Assembly (NCBI RefSeq): GCF_003443875.1
Contig: NZ_CP027482.1
Coordinates: 1 to 64,000, forward strand
DNA from: Aeromicrobium sp. A1-2
Lineage (GTDB): Bacteria > Actinomycetota > Actinomycetes > Propionibacteriales > Nocardioidaceae
Direction of reading: 5' to 3'
DNA: 64,000 nt
Position numbers and translations under genes: made by a program. This document shows, piece after piece, positions 1 through 9,450 of this stretch. Every line of letters starts with the position of its first letter. Position 1 is the first letter of the stretch. Below the pieces are notes generated by a model. It was given only the letters and a program-made list of their open reading frames with translations, ran no database searches and was not told the origin of the DNA.

Positions 1-885
1 GTGTCGGCCCGACGTACGGCATAGCGACTTCCGGAGCCGGTCGTGGGCGCGAGACCGACCCTGGCGAGGACGAACGGGGCCGCCGGTGTGACGTGCTGGA
101 CGCGAGCTCGGTCAGACCGTCGGTCAGGACGCGCGGTGCTGGACGATGCGGGTCGTGCGTCGCGCGGCCTCCGCGAGTGCCTCGGGCGTCGACGTCGCGA
201 GCATCGCTGCCAGAGCGGTCGACGAGACCGACACGGCGGCTGGTGCCGGCGCAGGTCAGCGAGCAGGTCGGGAGCACCCAGGACGTAGCCGGCCCGGATA
301 CCCGGGATCGACCAGAGCTTGGTCAGGCTGCGGACGACCAGGAGCCGGCAGGGGAGCGCCGGCGACCGAGTGGCGTTCACCCCGGTACGGAGTCCATGAA
401 GGCCTCGTCGACCACGACGACCCGTCCTGGCCGGAGCAGCTGCCGCACGGTCTGCTCGGCGTGCAGCACGCTGGTCGGGTTGGTCGGGTTGCCCAGGACG
501 ACCAGGTCCGCGTCCTCGGGCACGCGGCCGGATCGAGCACGAAACCGTTGCGGCATCGGTCAGGACGTGCTCCGGCGTGTGACCTGCTGCGGCAAGCGCC
601 ACGTCGGGCTCGGTGAACTGTGGATGCACCACGAACGGGCGGCGCCAGTCCCTGGCCCGGGCGATCAGCCGAAGGCCTCGGCCGCGCCGCCGTGGCGAGG
701 GCCTCGTCCGGCCGGCGGCCGTGGCGCCGGGCAATGGCGTGCTCGGCGTCGATCGGGTCCGGATAGGCGCCGATGTCGTCGAGGCTCGCGCGCAGTGCGG
801 TGTCGAGCCAGTCCGGACGGGGTCCATCGTGGATGTTGACCGCGAAGTCCACGAGCCCCTCGGCCAGCTCCCGATCCCCATGCAC
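1..885 (-). CDS. cobC: Threonine-phosphate decarboxylase-like aminotransferase (CobC), 3' end cut by window
   Basis: This is a PLP-dependent aminotransferase-fold enzyme, expected to make the aminopropanol-phosphate arm of cobalamin from L-threonine phosphate. I start it at GTG 885 because GGGGAGG lies 7 nt upstream. The N-terminal frame reads VDFAVNIHDGPRPDWL and then AYPDPIDAEHAIARRHG. Around 345-260 another frame reads VRSLTKLWSIPGIRAGYVL, where the SLTK lysine (codon 318-320) fits the Schiff-base lysine and the following IPGIRAGY is typical of class I aminotransferases. The frame changes several times (about 690, 600, 530, 430, 390), so no single ORF covers it; I read these as sequence errors. 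The last few dozen residues lie beyond base 1. It is the last visible gene of the riboswitch-led chelatase-cobO-cobB operon. A histidinol-phosphate-like aminotransferase is the alternative, but the context argues for CobC. Confidence 0.75.
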
Positions 886-909
886 GTCCAGGCCTCCCCT
901 GGTGCCGGA

Positions 910-1009
910 CTTCGTCCGCCTGCGCTCCGCGCAGACGTGTGACCTCGCTCTGCTCGGCCCTTCGTCGCCCTGCGCTCCGCGCAGACGTGTGACCTCGCTC
1001 TGCTCGCCT
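910..1009. repeat. Two tandem 50-bp copies with an internal hairpin between cobB and cobC
   Basis: Bases 910-959 and 960-1009 are near-identical 50-bp units; 36 bases (921-956 and 971-1006) match exactly. Each unit contains CTGCGC, a 3-base loop and GCGCAG, which can form a short hairpin, followed by GACGTGTGACCTCGCTCTG. No stop codon appears in any minus-strand frame through the repeat, so the end of cobB cannot be placed exactly. It looks like a short palindromic intergenic repeat. A role in transcript processing or stability between cobB and cobC is inference only. Confidence 0.7.
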
Positions 1010-1021
1010 TCGGCTCGCTGT

Positions 1022-2397
1022 GCGCCGTGGTCGTTGTTGGTGGTAGGCGTGGACGGCTTCGGCGAAGCGTTGGGCCATCTGCGGGTGGCCGGCCCAGTGC
1101 GTGTGACGTACGACGCGTGCAGCGTCGCGGTGCGAATCCGTGCGGCTTCCCGTCGACGAGCCACGCGGGTCGCCGGCGCGGGAGTGACGGTCGTCCGGTG
1201 GAACTCGTGCCCTGTCACCCGGGTCCCCGCGACGCCGGTGAGCTGGTCGGCGGGCACGATCGCGGTCCGGTACGACAGGGTCAGCTTCGGCGTCATGATC
1301 GCGTCGGCGTCGAGCGCTCCGACCATCGCATGCCGTCGACGTGCGGCACAGGTAGAGCAGTCCGGCGCACTCGGCGTGGGTCGGCATGCCCGACGTGACA
1401 GCAACGCGGAGCGCTTCCCGAAGGGGCGCGTTGGCGGCCAGCCCGCGGCGTGGACCTCGGGAAACCGCCACCGAGATACAGGCGGCGGTGCCGTCGGGCA
1501 GCGCCTCGTCGGTGAGCGGGTCGAACGTCACGACGTCGCAGCCGGCGGCACGCAGGAGCTCCTCGGTCTCGCGTAGCGGAAGGTGAAGGCCCGTCCGCCA
1601 GCCATGGCGACCACAGGGCGGGATTCCTGGGGCTCGCCGACAGGACTGATCTCGCGCCCGGCGTCCCACGGCTCGGCGTCGAGGGCGGGAGCCGTGCGGG
1701 CCAGGGCGAGCAGCTCGACCAGATCGATCTTCTCGGCGATCTGCGCGGCCAGCCGGTCGAGTGCGTGGGCGGCATCGTCTCGTTCGTCGGCCGGCACGAG
1801 GCCGAGATGCCGGGACGGCGCGACGATCCGTCGTCGCGCTGGAGCACCCCGAGAACCGGGAGGCCGGTGGACTCAGCGCGCTGACGACCTCGGTCGCGTG
1901 GCGTTCGGAGCCGCCTTGTTGAGGATCACGCCGACGATGCGGACCGACGGGTCGAACGCGACCATGCCTGCACGAGTGCGGCGATCGACCGCGAGGCGTG
2001 CGAGATGTCGACGACGAGCACGACCGGCGTACGCGTGACGGTCGCGACGTGAGCGGTCGAGGCGAATCCCTCTCCACCGATCTGCCCGTCGTACAGCCCC
2101 ATGACGCCTTCGATGATCGCCAGGTCGCGCCGCCGGCACCGTGGAGCAGAAGCGGGACGAGTCGCTGCTCACCGACCAGGTGCGGGTCGAGGTTGCGGCC
2201 GGGCTTGCCGGTCGCGAGCGCGTGATATCCCGGGTCGATGTAGTCGGGTCCGACCTTGTGGCCCGAGACGTCGTGGCCGGCCGGGACAGCGCTGCCATCA
2301 GGCCCGTGGCGACCGTCGTCTTGCCGTGGCCCGATGCCGGAGCGGCGATCATGAGCCGCGGCAGACTGGTCGTGGCCGAACGACCCTCGCCTACCAC
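1022..2397 (-). CDS. cobB: Cobyrinate a,c-diamide synthase (CobB)
   Basis: The enzyme amidates the a and c side chains of (hydrogeno)byrinic acid using glutamine and ATP. The N terminus reads LPRLMIAAPASGHGKTTVAT, the P-loop-like ATP site of the CobB/CobQ group, followed by a HKVGPDYIDPGYHALATG-like stretch in the next frame. The C-terminal glutamine amidotransferase part contains SGMPTHAECAGLLYL, whose Cys is the expected nucleophile, and ends near WAGHPQMAQRFAEAVHAYH. The span of about 455 codons matches the family, but it is spread over all three frames with several breaks. GTG 2397, overlapping the cobO stop, and ATG 2352 are both possible starts. The stop cannot be fixed because the repeat at 910-1009 is open in every frame; 1022 is approximate. 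It sits between cobO and cobC in one operon. Confidence 0.82.
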
Positions 2398-3000
2398 TCG
2401 ATGCCTCGCTGACCCTTCTGCCCGTTGTCGAACGGGTGCTTGACGTGGGTCATCTCGGTGACGAGATCGGCGATCTCGATGAGTCGCGGGTCTGCGTGAC
2501 GGCCCGTGATGACGACGTACTGGCGACCGGGGCGGTTGGTCAGGGCCTCGACGACGTCCTCGACGTCGATCCAGCCCACTTGGTGAGGTAGGTGAACTCG
2601 TCCAGCACGTAGAGGTCGTGGGTCTCGGTGGCGAGGCGGCGCTTGACCTCGGCCCAGCCCGGCGGCATCGGCGGCGTGGTCCTCGTCGGTGCCCTCCTTG
2701 CGTGACCACGACCAGCCGGAGCCCATCTTGTGCCACTCGACGGGCCCGCCTCGCCGGTCTCGGTGTGCAGCTCGCCGAGGCGCTCGAGGACGGTCTGCTC
2801 GCCGATGCGCCACTTGGCGGACTTGACGAACTGGAAGACCCCGACGTTCCAGCCCTGGTTCCACGACCGGATCGCGAGGCCGAACGCAGCGGTCGACTTG
2901 CCTTGCCGTTGCCGGTGTGGACCATCACGAGCGGGCGGTTGCGACGCTGCCGGGTGGTGAGACCGTCGTCGGGGACCGTGAGCGGCTGACCCTGAGGCAT
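2391..3000 (-). CDS. cobO: Cob(I)yrinic acid a,c-diamide adenosyltransferase (CobO)
   Basis: CobO attaches the adenosyl group to the corrinoid cobalt using ATP. The protein starts [20 protein letters not shown] and goes into the P-loop MVHTGNGKGKSTAAFG, which is broken here because one G is missing from the run near 2895. Downstream are VEWHKMGSGWSW and the family C terminus GWIDVEDVVEALTNRP ... FDNGQKGQRGIEW followed by TAG at 2391. About 203 codons is the normal CobO length, but at least two or three frame breaks separate the recognisable pieces. Its ATG (3000) shares the A of the chelatase TGA stop, so the two are translationally coupled. The same order of chelatase, cobO and cobB is known in mycobacteria. 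Confidence 0.88.
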
Positions 3001-5033
3001 CAGGCGGCTCCCTTGACGACGTCGGTCAGCGCGCTCGCGCTCACCTCTCCCAGCGGTACGTACTCGGCCAGCAGATGATCGGCGAGCCGGCGGGCCAGAC
3101 CCATCCGGAACGAGCCGGTCTCGCAGTCGATGACCAGGGCAGCCACGCCGGTCGCGCCGAGGTGTGCGGCGACCCGGTGCGCGCGGGCCACGGCGTCGTC
3201 GCCGTACGTCGCGCGGCCGTCGGTGATGACGACCAGCAGCGGACGACGTCGCGGATCGCGTACGCGTTCGAGCCGGAGGACGTCGGCGGTCTTGAGCAGC
3301 GCCTCGGCCAGCGGCGTACGTCCACGGCGGGCAGCTCGGCCAGCGGGTGGCGGCGATGTCGATCGAGCCGGTCGGAGGCAGCGCCAGCTCGGCTCCGTCC
3401 TGGCGGAAGGTGATGAGTCCGACCTTGTCGCGGCGCTGGTAGGCGTCCATCAGCAGCGACAGGATCGCGGTCTTGACCTGCTCCATGCGCTTGCGGGCGG
3501 CCATTGATCCGGACGCATCGACGCAGAACAGGATCAGGTTGGACTCGTGACCTTCCTTGACCGGAGCCGCAGGTCGTCGGCGCGGAACGCGAGACCCTGG
3601 CCCGTACGTCCGGGTTCGCTGGTGCGGGGCAGCAGCGCGGATCGTCTCCATGAGGTGGATCGAGCCGCCCTGGCCCGCACGCCGTTCGGCGCCGATTCGT
3701 CTGCCGGAATCGGTGATCGCGCGCGACCGTCGTCCGGACTCCCGGCCCCCGTGCCGCCAACTGTGAACAGCCGTGGCCGGTAGGGCTGCTCGGCGCCGAC
3801 CGTCGTCGTCTGACCTTCGCCTGAGTGTGACGTTCGCGGGGCAAATCGTCTTCGGCATCCGCGTTGACGTCGCTCTCGGCCGGACCTGAGCCTGGCTCGG
3901 AGGGTGGCTCGGACCCGGAGGTCTGGGACTCGGACGTCGAGGGGGCTTCGGAGCCCGGAGCTTCGGAGGAGTCGGCTTCGGGGTGTGGGTCTCGTCCTCC
4001 GGGTCACCCTCTGGCGGGGCGGGGGTTCGTCGTCGCCGAGGATCGCGTCGAGCAGGTCCTCGTCGATGCCGGGTGCGTCGAACGGGTTGCGACGGCGACG
4101 GTGCGGCAGGGCCAGACGAGCCGCGGCACGCACGTCCTCACGCCGTACGTCGGTCCGCCCGTGCCACGCGGCGTGCGCGCGGCGGCGCGGGCCGTGACGA
4201 TGTCCGCGCGCATGCCGTCGACCTCGAACGCGGCGCAGATCTCGGCGATCTTGAGCAGCGCCCAGTCGCTCAGGTGGACCTGCTCGACGAGTTTCTGCGC
4301 CGACTGGATGCGGTCGGTCAGGGCTGCCTCGTCCTCGGCGAAGCGCTCGCCGAACGCGTCGGGATCGGTCTCGTACGCCAGTCGTCGGCGGACGACCTCG
4401 ACCCGGGTCTGCGGATCTCGTGGCGCGGCGACCTCGACGGTCAGCCCGAACCGGTCGAGCAGTTGTGGTCGGAGCTCGCCCTCCTCGGGTTCATGGTGCC
4501 GACCAGGACGAACCGGGCGGCGTGCTCGACCGAGACGCCGTCGCGCTCGACCGTCGAGCGGCCCATCGCGGCGGCGTCGAGCAGCAGGTCGACCAGGTGA
4601 TCGTGCAGCAGGTTGACCTCGTCGACGTAGAGGATGCCGCGGTGCGCGCGGCCAGCAGCCCGGGCTCGTACTCGGTGACGCCCTCGGACAGTGCCTTCTC
4701 GAGGTGCAGCGATCCCAGCACCCGGTCCTCGGTCGCGCCGACCGGCAGCTCGACCAGGCGCACGGGCCGGGTCTCGACCTCGGCGTCAGCGGCGAACGGT
4801 CCGTCGGGCGACAGCGGGCTGCGCTCGCGAGGGTCGGTCGAGAACCGGTCACCCGCGATGACATCGATCGGCGGCAGGACTGCGGCCAGCGCGCGGACCA
4901 TGGTCGACTTCGCGGTGCCCTTCTCGCCGCGCACCAGGACTCCACCGATGGCCGGCGAGATCGTGGACAGGGTCAGGGCCAGCGCCATGTCGTCGGAACC
5001 GACGACGGCGCAAAACGGATAGTGCTGTGGCAT
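3000..5033 (-). CDS. Fused AAA+ / VWA chelatase (ChlI-ChlD type), probable cobaltochelatase partner
   Basis: A motor-type metal-chelatase subunit of about 678 codons. Residues 1-200 form the ChlI-like AAA+ domain: [11 protein letters not shown], Walker [15 protein letters not shown], then a Walker B region reading as [11 protein letters not shown] once a missing base near 4655 is restored, and [20 protein letters not shown] as the sensor. The helical part includes [22 protein letters not shown] and [20 protein letters not shown]. An acidic, Pro/Glu-rich linker (about 3860-4030) follows, then a VWA domain with the MIDAS motif [18 protein letters not shown] and [16 protein letters not shown]. 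Frame breaks occur near 4655, 4130, 3555, 3360 and 3270. No CobS or CobT is present, so this is the likely ATPase partner of CobN. It is the first gene after a cobalamin riboswitch. A magnesium-chelatase role is the alternative but has no support here. Confidence 0.85.
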
Positions 5034-5079
5034 GTGGGGCTCCCGCTCGACTGCCGACGTACGGCGGACGCGGCTGCGC

Positions 5080-5215
5080 CCACCTGTCAGGCGCGAGGCC
5101 GGTCTTCGGACTTCCCAGATCTAGGTCTGGGTCACCGCAGCGGGCCCTGTGCCGGATTCTCACCGGCTTCCCGATTCTCCCTTGCGGGCACCTCGAGCCT
5201 TGTGGTCGCAAGAGT
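5080..5215 (-). promoter_or_regulatory. Cobalamin riboswitch leading the chelatase-cobO-cobB-cobC operon
   Basis: On the minus strand the leader of the chelatase gene contains GGGAAGCCGGTGAGAATCC, then GGCACAGGGCCCGCTGCGG, and further on GAAGTCCGAAGACCGGCC. These match the conserved aptamer core of cobalamin riboswitches (GGGAA-N-CCGGTG, TCCGG, the CCCGC box, and the AGACCGGCC end). A small hairpin, CCCAGACCTAGATCTGGG, fills the variable arm between core elements. The 3' edge of the aptamer is about 50 nt from the ATG at 5033. The expected effect is repression of the operon when adenosylcobalamin is plentiful. The exact edges are approximate. Confidence 0.9.
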
Positions 5216-5339
5216 AGCGGCCCGCCTCGGCGGCCGATCGGCCCGTCTCGTCCGGGCGAGCCATCGCCCACGTCGGCAGGCGGACCGGTCGCCGGGTGGC
5301 GGTCATGGTCACCCGGCGCGGCAGATATCGTCACCCACC

Positions 5340-6569
5340 ATGAGCACTCAGGTCACGGTCGTCGGTATCGGCGCTGACGGATGGTCCGGCCTGGTGGCCC
5401 ATGCCCGCGAGCTGGTCGAGGCCGCGGACGCCGTCCTCGGCGGCGGGCGGCACCTCGCGATGCTTCCTGAGCGTGGTGACCAGATCCGCGAAGCGTGGCC
5501 GTCGCCGCTGCGCGACGCGCTCCCGGCCCTGCTGGAACGCTTCGACGGTCAGCGCGTCGTCGCGCTCGCCTCGGGCGATCCGCTGGTGTCGGGCATCGCC
5601 ACGACGCTCGTCGAGGTGCTCGGCGCCGACGCCGTCGAGGTTGTCCCGGCCCTCTCGTCGGTCGCCCTGGCTCGTGCCCGGATGCGCTGGTCGGCCGAGT
5701 CGACCGAGGTCGTGACACTGGTCGGCCGGGACCCGCACCTGGTCGCCCGCTCGCTGGCGCCGGGGCTGCGGCTGCTGGTCCTTTCGTCGGACGAGACGAC
5801 CCCGGGCGAGGTCGCGTCGCTGCTGACCTCGGCCGGATACGGCGGGAGCCCCATGAGCGTCCTGGCCGATCTCGGCTCGGCGGCGGAGTCGCGTACGGAC
5901 GGGATCGCCGCGGCGTGGGGCAGCCAGCCGGTGCCCGCGCTCAACGTCATAGCGGTCGAGCTGGTCAGCTCCGGCGCCCGCGCGCTGGGCTTCACCGCGG
6001 GCCTGCCCGACGACGCCTACGACCACGACGGCCAGATCACCAAGCGCGATGTCCGCGCCTCGGCGATGGCCCGGCTCGTGCCGATGCCCGGCCAGCTCCT
6101 GTGGGACGTCGGCGCCGGCGCAGGCTCGGTGGCGATCGAGTGGATGCGTGCACACCCGACCTGCCGGGCGGTCGCGGTCGAGGCGAAGGACGACCGAGCT
6201 GCACGCATCACCGGAAACGCCGAGACCCTCGGCGTTCCTGCACTGCGGGTCGTGACGGGCCGCGCCCCCGAGGCGCTGGAGGGCCTGGACGCGCCCCACG
6301 CGATCTTCGTCGGCGGGGGCTCGACCGTCGACGGCGTCCTCGAAGCCTGCTGGGAGGCGTTACGTCCCGGGGGACGGCTCGTGGTGCACGGCGTGACCCT
6401 GCAGACCGAGTCCGTCCTCGCGCTGCGCTTCGCGCGCCACGGCGGCGAGCTGACCAGGCTGCACGTCGAGCACGCGGCACCGATCGGCACGTTCACCGGG
6501 TGGACACCCGCGCGTGCCGTCACGCAGTGGGCCGTGACCAAGAGCGACAACCAGGAGGCCGGCGCATGA
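5340..6569 (+). CDS. cobL: Precorrin-6Y C5,15-methyltransferase, decarboxylating (CobL, CbiE-CbiT fusion)
   Basis: CobL methylates C5 and C15 of precorrin-6Y and decarboxylates the acetate side chain, giving precorrin-8. Residues 1-200 are the CbiE tetrapyrrole methylase domain: VTVVGIGADGWSGL at the start, LASGDPLVSGIATTL as the SAM-binding GDP loop, and TEVVTLVGRDPHLVAR. Residues about 215-400 are the CbiT domain with a Rossmann SAM site LLWDVGAGAGSVAIEWMR and IFVGGGSTVDGVLE. The 409-residue length matches fused CobL and the frame is intact. I start at ATG 5340, which begins the methylase fold directly. The stop overlaps the cobM start by ATGA, so cobL and cobM form one operon. It is divergent from the riboswitch-led chelatase operon across about 300 bases. 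Confidence 0.95.
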   Translation: MSTQVTVVGIGADGWSGLVAHARELVEAADAVLGGGRHLAMLPERGDQIREAWPSPLRDALPALLERFDGQRVVALASGDPLVSGIATTLVEVLGADAVEVVPALSSVALARARMRWSAESTEVVTLVGRDPHLVARSLAPGLRLLVLSSDETTPGEVASLLTSAGYGGSPMSVLADLGSAAESRTDGIAAAWGSQPVPALNVIAVELVSSGARALGFTAGLPDDAYDHDGQITKRDVRASAMARLVPMPGQLLWDVGAGAGSVAIEWMRAHPTCRAVAVEAKDDRAARITGNAETLGVPALRVVTGRAPEALEGLDAPHAIFVGGGSTVDGVLEACWEALRPGGRLVVHGVTLQTESVLALRFARHGGELTRLHVEHAAPIGTFTGWTPARAVTQWAVTKSDNQEAGA

Positions 6570-7332
6570 CCGTTCACTTCGTCGGTGCCGGACCGGGCGC
6601 AGCGGACCTCCTGACGTTGCGTGCCGTGGCACTGCTCAACGTCGCCGACGTGTGCGTCTACGCCGGCACGTACCTCGACCACGCAGTGCTGAGCCACTGC
6701 CCGAGGGCGTGCAGCTGGTCGACACACAGGACCTCGATCTCGACCAGATCATCGCGCGCATCGTCAACGCGCACGCCGCGGGCCTGGAGGTCGTACGCCT
6801 GTGCAGCGGCGACCCGTCGGTCTACTCGGCGTTGCACGAGCAGGCCCGCCGGCTCGACGCGCACGGCGTGCCGTGGGACGTGACGCCCGGCGTCCCGGCG
6901 TACGCCGCCGCGGCAGCCCGCCTCGGTGCTGAGCTGACGGTCCCGGAGGTCGTGCAGTCGGTCGTGCTGACCCGCACGCAGGCGCGATCGACCGCGATGC
7001 CGGACGGCGAGGCGCTGGCGGGATTCGCGGCGACCGGCGCGACCCTCGTGCTGCACCTCGCGATAACCCGCACCCGGGCGCTCGCCGCCGAGCTCGCCGA
7101 GTCGTACGGCGCGGACTGCCCGGTCGCGGTGGTCGGCAACGCGAGCCGGCCGACCGAGGTCGTGCTGCGCGGCACGCTCGGCGACATCGCCGACCAGGTC
7201 GAGGCCGCCGGACTGCGGCAGGCTGCCGTCATCCTGGTCGGCAAGGCGCTGGCCGAGGACGTACGCGGTGGTGAGTCCTACCTCTACGACCCCGCGCGTG
7301 ACCGCTCGGCGAAGCGTGGCGTCCAGACCTGA
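6566..7332 (+). CDS. cobM: Precorrin-4 C11-methyltransferase (CobM)
   Basis: A SAM-dependent tetrapyrrole methylase that methylates C11 of precorrin-4. It begins MTVHFVGAGPGAADLLTLRA, continues with DVCVYAGTYLDHAVLSHCP, then breaks near 6705 and resumes in the next frame with GVQLVDTQDLDLDQIIARIV, VRLCSGDPSVYSALHEQ (the SAM-binding GDPS loop), VTPGVPAYAAAAARLGAELT and VVLTRTQARSTAMP. These are hallmarks of the CobM/CbiF branch. The total of about 255 residues is normal. The start overlaps the cobL stop by 4 nt. The last 49 bases overlap the 3' end of convergent cobIJ. The single break lies at a GC-rich stretch and is probably a missing base. Confidence 0.92.
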
Positions 7333-8803
7333 CCTGCCCCGGTCACCCGGGTGCCGGACGCGCCGATGATCAGCAGGCACTTCATGTCGATCGAGCTGGC
7401 GTCCAGATCGGCCAGCGTCGTGACGGTCAGTGACTCCTCGGCCCGGCCGACGTCGCGCCCGATCACCACGACGGTGTCCGGCGAGCGGTGCTGGAGCAGC
7501 AGCGCCTGCGCATCGGCGACCTGGGTCGTGCGCGAGCGCGAGGCTGGGTTGTAGATCGCCAGCACCAGATCAGCCTCGGCGACGGCGCGCAGCCGCTGCT
7601 CGACGAGTGACCACGGCTTGAGCCGGTCCGACAGGCTCATGACCGCGAAGTCACCGCCGATCGGAGCGCCGGCACGGGCCGCGACGACCTGCACCGCGGA
7701 CATTCCGGGCACGACCCGGATCGGCACGCCGGCGTACGCCTCGTCCTCGGCGGCCTCGAACACGGCTGCCGCCATGCCGAAGATGCCGGCGTCGCCACCC
7801 GACACGACCGCGACCCGCTCGCCCGCGAGTGCCAGGTCGAGCGCGAGTCGGGCCCGGTCGACCTCGACGGTGTTGCCCGAGGCATGCCGGGTCAGGCCCT
7901 CGCGCTGCGGGACCCGGTTGACGTACGGCCCGTAGCCGACCACGTGCTGCACGTCCGCGAGCACCTCGGCGACCTCGGGCGTGATCCACCGGTCGGGACC
8001 GGGTCCGAGCCCGACGACCAGCAGCTCGGCGGGGACTCGGACTCGGTCAGGACGCGCTCGGGGAGGGCCGGCTTGGTGTCGCCGGGCACGACGATCAGCG
8101 AGAAGTACGGCACCGAGTCGGCTTCGACGTCGGCGACCGGGAGCCAGCGCTCCTGCGGCATCGAGGCCCGCTCGACGTACAGCGCGCCGTCGAGCCGGCC
8201 GGCCTGCCGAAGGGCCGAGACGACGGCCGGGAACGTGCGGCCGAGCTTCATGATGATCGCGCCGTCGGTGTCGGCGAGGCGACGAGCGAGCTCGGCCTCG
8301 GGCAGCGTTCCGGGCAGGATCGTCAGGACGTCGGTCAGTCGCACCAAGGGCGAGGCGACGGTCGCGGTGGCGGCGGCGAACGCCGGGATACCGGGCACGA
8401 CCTCGGTCTCGAAGCGGTCCGCGAGCCGGTCGTGCATGTACATGTACGAGCCGTAGAACAGCGGATCGCCCTCGGCGAGGATCACGACGGTCCGGCCGAC
8501 CTCGAGGTGGGTCGCGAGCCGCGCCGCGCACTCCTCGTAGAACTCGGCCATCGCGCCGGCATAGCCGCCGGGGTGCTCGGTCGTCCCGGTTGTCACGGGA
8601 TATTGCAGGACTTCCTCGATCACGCCGTCGGGGAACTGTGCCGCGGCGATTCGGCGGGCGTTCGACGACTTGCCGACGCCCTGGTGATACGCCACCACAT
8701 CGGCCGAGCCGATCAGCCGGGCCGCCTTGAGGGTCATGAGCTCGGGATCGCCGGGACCGACCCCGACGCCGTAGAGCCGTCCCGCGCCGGGCCGGCTGGT
8801 CAT
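7284..8803 (-). CDS. cobIJ: Fused precorrin-2 C20- and precorrin-3B C17-methyltransferase (CobI-CobJ)
   Basis: Two tetrapyrrole methylases in one chain, as in mycobacterial CobIJ. The N-terminal CobI half starts RLYGVGVGPGDPELMTLKAA, with VAYHQGVGKSSNARRIAA, a VILAEGDPLFYGSYMYMHDR SAM loop and VVPGIPAFAAATA. After a frame break near 8030 the CobJ half runs VVGLGPGPDRWITPEVAEVL, VVSGGDAGIFGMAAAVFE, VVPGMSAVQVVAARAGAPI, DFAVMSLSDRLKPWSLVEQR and YNPASRSRTTQ. Total length is about 506 codons. The ATG at 8803 overlaps the cobH TGA by 4 nt, so cobG-cobH-cobIJ are coupled. The TAG at 7284 lies inside the 3' end of cobM on the other strand. The break is in the linker and could be a real split of the two domains, though a missing base is more likely. 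Confidence 0.93.
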
Positions 8804-9450
8804 TCGCGCTCCTGGGCGAGCGCGTTGAGCGCCGACGCGGCCATCGCGGACCCGCCGCGGCGTCCGTGCACCGTGAGGTACGGGATGTCCAGTGCGAACG
8901 TGGCGAGCGCCTGCTTGGACTCGGCCGCGCCGATGAAGCCGACCGGGGTGCCGATGATGGCGGCCGGGCGGGGCGCGCCGTCGAGCAGCAGCTCGAGCAG
9001 GTGGAACAGCGCGGTCGGCGCGTTGCCGAAGGCGACCACAGCGCCGTCGAGCCGGTCGGCCCACAGCGAGACCGCAGCGGCGGAACGGGTCGTCTCCCAC
9101 TCCTGGGCCAGCGCCGGCACCCGCTCGTCGCGCAGCAGGCACAGCACCTCGTTGTCCTTCGGCAGCCGCGCCCGGGTGACTCCGGAGGCGACCATCGTGG
9201 CGTCGGTCAGGATCGGGGCGCCGGACTCGAGCGCTCCGCGGGCGGCGGCGACGAGATCGGGATGGATGTCCAGGTCGCGGGTCAGGTCGACCTGGCCGCA
9301 CGCGTGCACCATGCGCACCGCGACCTTCTCGGCGTCTGCGGGCAGGTGGACCAGCTCGGCCTCGCTGCGGATCGTGGCGAAGGAGTCGACATAGATCGCG
9401 GGGCCGTCGTCGACGTACTCGAAGTGGCGGGTCGGACGCTTGATGCTCAC
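8800..9450 (-). CDS. cobH: Precorrin-8X methylmutase (CobH)
   Basis: CobH moves the C11 methyl group to C12, turning precorrin-8X into hydrogenobyrinic acid. Visible family features are YVDSFATIRSEAELVHLP, the VRMVHACGQVDL segment that carries the catalytic histidine in CobH, GAPILTDATMVASGV, and GNAPTALFHLLELL followed by PAAIIGTPVGFIGAAESK. The 216-residue length from GTG 9450 is normal. I prefer GTG 9450 over the in-frame ATG at 9486 because GGAG sits 5 nt upstream and the GTGA overlap with the cobG stop is typical of this operon. The frame is intact. The stop overlaps the cobIJ start by ATGA. Confidence 0.95.
   Translation of the reverse strand: MSIKRPTRHFEYVDDGPAIYVDSFATIRSEAELVHLPADAEKVAVRMVHACGQVDLTRDLDIHPDLVAAARGALESGAPILTDATMVASGVTRARLPKDNEVLCLLRDERVPALAQEWETTRSAAAVSLWADRLDGAVVAFGNAPTALFHLLELLLDGAPRPAAIIGTPVGFIGAAESKQALATFALDIPYLTVHGRRGGSAMAASALNALAQERE

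Noticed and set aside
1873..3858. 661-codon minus-strand frame spanning three cob genes
   Set aside because: It is a patchwork of true frames (part of the VWA domain, part of cobB) and shadow sequence, created by frame breaks.
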